Notes under the pieces: generated by a model
Told to the model about the DNA's origin: nothing
Database searches by the model: none
What the model saw: the letters and a program-made list of their open reading frames with translations, nothing else
Source: Clostridiales bacterium GWF2_38_85
GTDB lineage: Bacteria; Bacillota; Clostridia; Oscillospirales; CAG-382
Assembly: GCA_001797275.1 (NCBI GenBank)
Contig: MGOY01000025.1
Span: forward strand, 1-64,000
Direction of reading: 5' to 3'
Length of the DNA stretch: 64,000 nt
In this document: positions 59,942-64,000 of the stretch, piece after piece
Layout of the letters: every line of letters begins with the position of its first letter
Numbering within the stretch: the first letter of the stretch is position 1
Made by a program: the position numbers and the translations under genes

Positions 59942-61159
59942 CTATTTACTTAGATACGAATATCGTGATACCGATAATATCAGTCCCATTTCAAATAACA
60001 GAATCCAGAGAGATGTACCTCCATAGCTGAAGAAGGGCAGTGTTATACCTGTACTTGGTATTGTATTAGTAACGACAGCGATATTCAATATTACATGAAT
60101 CGCAACATTTATTGTCAGTCCCATAACCATCAGTGAAGCAAAACGTGACGGTGCTTTTTTTGCGATAACAAATCCGCGCCATATAAGCAGTGCAAACAAA
60201 ATTATTATTATTACTGCTCCAATAAACCCAAGCTCTTCGCATATTATCGCAAATATATAATCGTTTTGCGGTTCGGGAAGGAAGTTGTGTTTTTGATTGC
60301 TGCGTCCAAGACCTACGCCCCAGAATCCTCCCGATGTTATCGCATACAACGACTGCGCAGGCTGCCAGCCCTTTCCGCCCTCAGTGAACATATACGCAAA
60401 CGGATCCTGCCAAACCATAAGCCGTATCTTTGCATGTTCAAAAACATTCGCGAGTATTGTTGCTCCTCCGGCACCGACAACTAAGGTAACAATCAGCCAG
60501 AATTTATTTGTACCGCCGATAAACATCATGACAAAAATCAAAATACAGATAATTATCATGCCCGAAAGGTGTTTCTGCATTGTCATGATGCCGACAATCA
60601 TTATTACAAGTATGCCAAAAGGCAGAACACCGTATTTAAAGGTCTTCATTCTCGCTTGATTTACGGTAACATACCACGAGATGAGAAGAATGACTCCGAG
60701 CTTTAAAAGCTCCGAAGGTTGGAAGTTAATCGGTCCCAATACCAGTTGCCTTTCAGCGCCACCGGCTTCAAGTGAAAATTTTGAGGTGAAAATAAGCAGT
60801 AAATTAAAAAATATTGCGACAATGAAAAACGGAATTGTAAATTTTCTGACTAATCGATAATCGCCAACTTTTGCTGTTATTGCAAGAATAAGCATACCAC
60901 CGATAATCCAACCAAGCTGTTTTCTTGCAAAATAATAGCTGTCTTTGAACCAAGTCATCGCATATGCATAGCTTGCGGAAAAAATCATAACCGAACCAAA
61001 ACAGACAAGTATTATTAGCAGAATCAGGAACGGACGGTCTACTTCACCAATGAAACGAATTATATCGCGCGGAGACTGAGTTTTTTCTCTGCGTTTTTTA
61101 TTAATCCGGGTTTTCGGTTTTGTTTGCCCGGATGTTATTTGTGTGTTGCGGTTTGTCAT
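59942..61159 (-). CDS. ftsW: SEDS-family glycosyltransferase FtsW (or SpoVE)
   Basis: A 405-residue SEDS protein with ten helices after a basic N terminus (RINKKRREKTQS). Motifs include FQPSELLKLGVIL (loop near the active-site region) and SFGGTSLWILLFEMGLILS-like FFSYGGTSLWIL near the C terminus. YFARKQLGWIIGG and GFWGVGLGRSNQKHNFLPEPQNDYI are further signatures. It polymerises glycan strands at the septum with a class B PBP, probably the PASTA protein upstream. SpoVE is a close paralogue and cannot be excluded. The murD gene expected between mraY and ftsW is missing. Confidence 0.92.
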   Translation of the reverse strand: MTNRNTQITSGQTKPKTRINKKRREKTQSPRDIIRFIGEVDRPFLILLIILVCFGSVMIFSASYAYAMTWFKDSYYFARKQLGWIIGGMLILAITAKVGDYRLVRKFTIPFFIVAIFFNLLLIFTSKFSLEAGGAERQLVLGPINFQPSELLKLGVILLISWYVTVNQARMKTFKYGVLPFGILVIMIVGIMTMQKHLSGMIIICILIFVMMFIGGTNKFWLIVTLVVGAGGATILANVFEHAKIRLMVWQDPFAYMFTEGGKGWQPAQSLYAITSGGFWGVGLGRSNQKHNFLPEPQNDYIFAIICEELGFIGAVIIIILFALLIWRGFVIAKKAPSRFASLMVMGLTINVAIHVILNIAVVTNTIPSTGITLPFFSYGGTSLWILLFEMGLILSVSRYSYLSK

Positions 61160-61236
61160 AAATTGATTCCGTCCCTAAACAACTGTTTTTATATATTGCT
61201 TAAACGGATGAATTTTTATCCAAAATAAAAGCAACA

Positions 61237-62250
61237 TCAATATGATCTTATATAAATAAAATAGGACAAAGCACAGAAAAGTGCTGTTATAAATGTGAAT
61301 ACACCGACAATTTTAACCTCGCTCCAACCGCATTTCTCAAAATGGTGATGAATCGGTGCCATTTTAAATATACGCTTACCGGTCAGCTTATATGATAAAA
61401 CCTGAAGAACATCAGATATTCCTTCGATAATATAGATAAACGCCAATGGTATTATCAGAAGCGGCATGTCAAACATAAATGTCATTCCGACTACCATCGC
61501 ACCGAGAAAAAATGAGCCGGTGTCACCCATAATAATTTTTGCCGGATGAAAGTTAAAGATCAAAAATCCGATGAGTGCACCTATTATACTTCCGGCAAGA
61601 ATTAATGTTCCTTCATTTGTAGCAATGACAGATTCGCTGATAGTCTTGATACTATCAATATTAAGTCCGAGAAGCATGAACATAACCATGATAATCAGCG
61701 AAATACTGCCTGCAAGTCCGTCAATACCATCGGTAAGGTTTGCACAGTTGACAATATAAACGATAATAAGCATCATGAAAATATAATACATAATACCCAA
61801 ATCAACAAAAATATCTATTACGGGGATATAAAGCTCGGTTGTTATGAATCCATAAAGGTTCATCGCCAGTAAAAAGCCTGCTGTTACAAGGAACTGCAGA
61901 AGTAATTTCCCGATAACACTCAGACCTTTATTGCGTTTTTTGAACATCTTGATGTAGTCGTCAATAAATCCGATTGATGCATGCGCAAGTGCCAGAAGCA
62001 TACATATTATAAGCTTTGTCTGTGTTCCTGACAGTATATCTTTGAGTAAAACCAAAGCGGTTGCCAACAGAATAGAAAATCCGAAGAATACTCCGCCCAT
62101 CATCGGGGTTCCTTCCTTGCATTTATGCCAGGAGGGGCCGATATCAAGAATCTTCTGTCCCAGCTTTGCTTTCACGAGTATGGGTCTGAATACGCAAATT
62201 AAAAATATTGTTAGTAAAAACGCAATTCCACCTGCTGTTATAATTTTCAT
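61237..62250 (-). CDS. mraY: Phospho-N-acetylmuramoyl-pentapeptide transferase MraY
   Basis: MraY makes lipid I from UDP-MurNAc-pentapeptide and undecaprenyl phosphate. IGFIDDYIKMFKKRNKGLS holds the conserved DD pair, NCANLTDGIDGLAG the second Asp, and MGDTGSFFLGAMVVG the third; HHHFEKCGWSE is the HHH motif. Length 337 with about ten helices. It is 57 bp downstream of murF. Confidence 0.96.
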   Translation of the reverse strand: MKIITAGGIAFLLTIFLICVFRPILVKAKLGQKILDIGPSWHKCKEGTPMMGGVFFGFSILLATALVLLKDILSGTQTKLIICMLLALAHASIGFIDDYIKMFKKRNKGLSVIGKLLLQFLVTAGFLLAMNLYGFITTELYIPVIDIFVDLGIMYYIFMMLIIVYIVNCANLTDGIDGLAGSISLIIMVMFMLLGLNIDSIKTISESVIATNEGTLILAGSIIGALIGFLIFNFHPAKIIMGDTGSFFLGAMVVGMTFMFDMPLLIIPLAFIYIIEGISDVLQVLSYKLTGKRIFKMAPIHHHFEKCGWSEVKIVGVFTFITALFCALSYFIYIRSY

Positions 62251-62307
62251 TTATATCTTTACTTCCTTTCGAAATGCGTTATAATCTAAGATATATAATA
62301 AATAAAT

Positions 62308-63705
62308 TTAATAAATTTTATTAATAGTTTTTATAAGACTTCCGAAATCAATAAGGTTGCTTGCCTTGAAAAGAACCGTATCTCCAGGTTCGAGAAGCTC
62401 GTTTATATAGTCGGCTGCAATGTTTTTTTCGTTAAGTCCGAAGGTCTTGCAATCCTTGCCGAAGCCTGCTTTGATGTGTTTTGCAAAGTCACCGATTGCA
62501 ATCAATATGTCAACATTGTTTTTTGCAGCATATTCGCCAACTCTGGCATGCAATTCCTTCGACTGTTCGCCAAGCTCAAGCATATCGCCGAGTACAGCAA
62601 CTTTCCTGCCATCGCCGAGTGAAAGAACTGCGAGCGCTGCAGCCATTGATTCAGGTGAGGCATTATAACAGTCAGCAATAACAATGATGTCGTTCTGCCT
62701 ATAAATCCGCTGTCTGTTACCCGACGAAATAAATGATTTAAGCCCATCGACAATAGCCTTGCTGTCGAGTCCTGCTTCTGTTGCCGCTGCATATGCGGCA
62801 AGTGCATTAAGAACATTATGCTCACCGATGGTTGGTATTTGAATTTGAACCGACTTTTCTTTATTGTGTAGAGTGAACACAGTTGAACAATCCTTATATC
62901 CTATGTTGTCAGCCCAATAATCCGCATTTGTGTTTTTGCAGGCAAAATAAATAATATCGTTGCTTACTGTCTGTTTTCCAGACAATATAACATCATCACC
63001 GTTAAGTATAAGCTTTCCGTTGTTTCGCAATCCGGTTATAATAGAAATTTTTTCCTTTAATATATTCTCAATATTACCCATGTTTTCAATATGCGCAGTA
63101 CCTATGTTTGTGATTATGGCAATATCAGGTTTTGCAATTTCAGAGAGTATCGCAATTTCACCTTTTTGATTCATCCCTGCCTCGAGTATCAATATCTCGG
63201 TATCAAGCGGTGCTTCAAGGATTGTCAACGGCAAGCCGATCAAACTGTTTTTGTTACCTGCAGTTTTATGTATCTTCTTTGAGGCGAATGCAACCGCAAC
63301 CATTTCCTTTGTCGTGGTCTTGCCGACACTGCCGGTTATTCCAATGCAATAAGCATTATTAAGGTAGTTCTCTCTGTAATATCTACCGAGTTTACCTAAT
63401 GCATTTTTAACATCATCGACCATTATTGTGCCATCGGCAATGTATTCAGGATTATCAATAATAGCTGAATTACCGTTTTCAAGTATCTCTTTAACAAAAA
63501 TATGCCCGTCGATACGCTCACCACGCAGTGCAGCAAAAAGTAATGTACTGTAATCTATAACAGTGTTATTACCGGCGGCAAGTATTCCGTCGACATTCCT
63601 GCCGTTTACATCCCTGCTATCGGTAACAACCATCATTATTATTTTATCTTTCCCTTGCAATTTTCCGCCAACGGCTCTTGCAATTTCCGATAGCAATAAT
63701 TTCAT
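62308..63705 (-). CDS. murF: UDP-MurNAc-tripeptide:D-Ala-D-Ala ligase MurF
   Basis: MurF adds D-Ala-D-Ala to complete the UDP-MurNAc-pentapeptide. The ATP motif GITGSVGKTTTKEMVAVAF is at about residues 115-133. LEAGMNQKGEIAILSEIAKP and IADCYNASPESMAAAL are the usual signatures. The 465-residue length is typical. Its ATG overlaps the stop codon of the PASTA protein (TGATG), which indicates coupling. Confidence 0.95.
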   Translation of the reverse strand: MKLLLSEIARAVGGKLQGKDKIIMMVVTDSRDVNGRNVDGILAAGNNTVIDYSTLLFAALRGERIDGHIFVKEILENGNSAIIDNPEYIADGTIMVDDVKNALGKLGRYYRENYLNNAYCIGITGSVGKTTTKEMVAVAFASKKIHKTAGNKNSLIGLPLTILEAPLDTEILILEAGMNQKGEIAILSEIAKPDIAIITNIGTAHIENMGNIENILKEKISIITGLRNNGKLILNGDDVILSGKQTVSNDIIYFACKNTNADYWADNIGYKDCSTVFTLHNKEKSVQIQIPTIGEHNVLNALAAYAAATEAGLDSKAIVDGLKSFISSGNRQRIYRQNDIIVIADCYNASPESMAAALAVLSLGDGRKVAVLGDMLELGEQSKELHARVGEYAAKNNVDILIAIGDFAKHIKAGFGKDCKTFGLNEKNIAADYINELLEPGDTVLFKASNLIDFGSLIKTINKIY

Positions 63706-64000
63706 CAGTCGATTCCTTCATAGTATTTAAATTCTACTTCTATAACAGTTCCCTCAGTTACCATACTTCCTGACTCGATGCTTTGGGATGATGCTTTTGA
63801 ACCTGACCCGCTTTGATATGCTCCTGTTATTTTTATGTTCAATCCGGCAGCAATCAGTTTATTTGCTGCTGCACTCGGGCTGAGTCCGGACAGATTCGGA
63901 ACAGAAATTGTGCGCTCAAGCCTTTGATCATCAGTATATAGTATGACCTTACCACCCTCGGATATTGTTTCACCAAATCTCGGCAGCTGATCAACGATTT
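63705..64000 (-). CDS. C-terminal end of a PASTA-domain penicillin-binding protein (partial)
   Basis: The window ends inside this gene. The visible part (98 codons) contains the end of one PASTA unit (EGGKVILYTDD) and a full second one starting VPNLSGLSPSAAANKLIAAG and ending at residues YEGID. PASTA tails bind peptidoglycan. The position just before murF in the dcw cluster identifies it as a SpoVD/FtsI-type class B transpeptidase by context. The catalytic domain lies outside the window. Confidence 0.8.
   Translation of the reverse strand, partial: IVDQLPRFGETISEGGKVILYTDDQRLERTISVPNLSGLSPSAAANKLIAAGLNIKITGAYQSGSGSKASSQSIESGSMVTEGTVIEVEFKYYEGID

Noticed and set aside
1-64000. CRISPR array, prophage or integrative element
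   Set aside because: No regular direct repeats with spacers, no integrase, transposase, terminase or structural phage genes were seen.

Overview
This window looks like a chromosome segment from a low-GC, spore-forming member of the Clostridia (Ruminococcaceae/Oscillospiraceae-like). The evidence is AT-rich DNA, strong AGGAGG-type ribosome binding sites, an IspH-ribosomal protein S1 fusion gene, sporulation genes (yqfC, yqfD, a YlbJ-like membrane protein, CotF-type coat proteins), a PASTA-tailed transpeptidase and an S41 protease. No transposase, prophage, CRISPR array, tRNA or rRNA gene was found. Most genes are ordinary core genes; what is unusual lies between them.

Layout. 1-4.5 kb: sugar isomerase-like protein, CorA Mg2+ channel with a long leader carrying a 36-codon ORF, GHL10-type lipoprotein, acetyltransferase (all minus). 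4.5-8.7 kb: cmk-plsC-ispH/S1 operon, a DUF1292 protein and a probable 6S RNA. 8.7-10.7 kb: aldo/keto reductase and phosphotransferase. 10.8-20.5 kb (plus): rsmE, a PucR/CdaR-like regulator, ftsE-ftsX, an M23 hydrolase with coiled coil and an S41 protease (a cell-wall remodelling module), greA, lysS. 20.5-29.6 kb: sporulation genes yqfC-yqfD, peptidase PepV, an orphan fumarase beta subunit, a DivIVA-like protein, an alanine/glycine:Na+ symporter and a Ca2+-type P-ATPase. 29.6-35 kb (minus): exopolysaccharide control genes (CpsB phosphatase, CpsD kinase, CpsC chain-length protein), a CapD-like dehydratase and a Gfo/Idh oxidoreductase. 35-43.7 kb (minus): U32 protein, MltG, CPBP protease, DJ-1 protein, GNAT, DUF2156 protein, tmk, thyX, WecG/TagA. 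43.9-50.6 kb: coat proteins and an accessory stretch with three NUDIX genes (one broken), a small lipoprotein with a damaged start, an SGNH hydrolase, a leucine-rich-repeat protein, a polysaccharide deacetylase and an SDR. 50.6-54.8 kb: a carbohydrate operon (isomerase, phosphoesterase, GH31). 55-64 kb (minus): asd, GNAT, then the division/cell-wall cluster ftsZ, ftsQ, murG, ftsW, mraY, murF and the end of a PASTA penicillin-binding protein.

Structure outside genes. Three families of small dispersed palindromic elements recur. Family 1 is about 105 bp with 22-23 bp terminal inverted repeats (2.4, 11.8, 31.9 kb, plus a 49-bp remnant at 56.7 kb). It tends to sit against stop codons. Family 2 is about 105-111 bp (30.3 and 43.8 kb) and lies in the same orientation just upstream of two unrelated genes. 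Family 3 is a set of Y-shaped elements (two hairpins on a GAGTTTT/AAAACTC-type stem) at 18.1 (two), 35.1, 44.2, 50.7 and 51.7 kb. A different GC-rich hairpin repeat is inserted in frame in the deacetylase gene. These families, and the corA leader with its small ORF and terminator-like hairpin, are the best candidates for undescribed biology here. All calls come from reading the sequence; no database search was possible.
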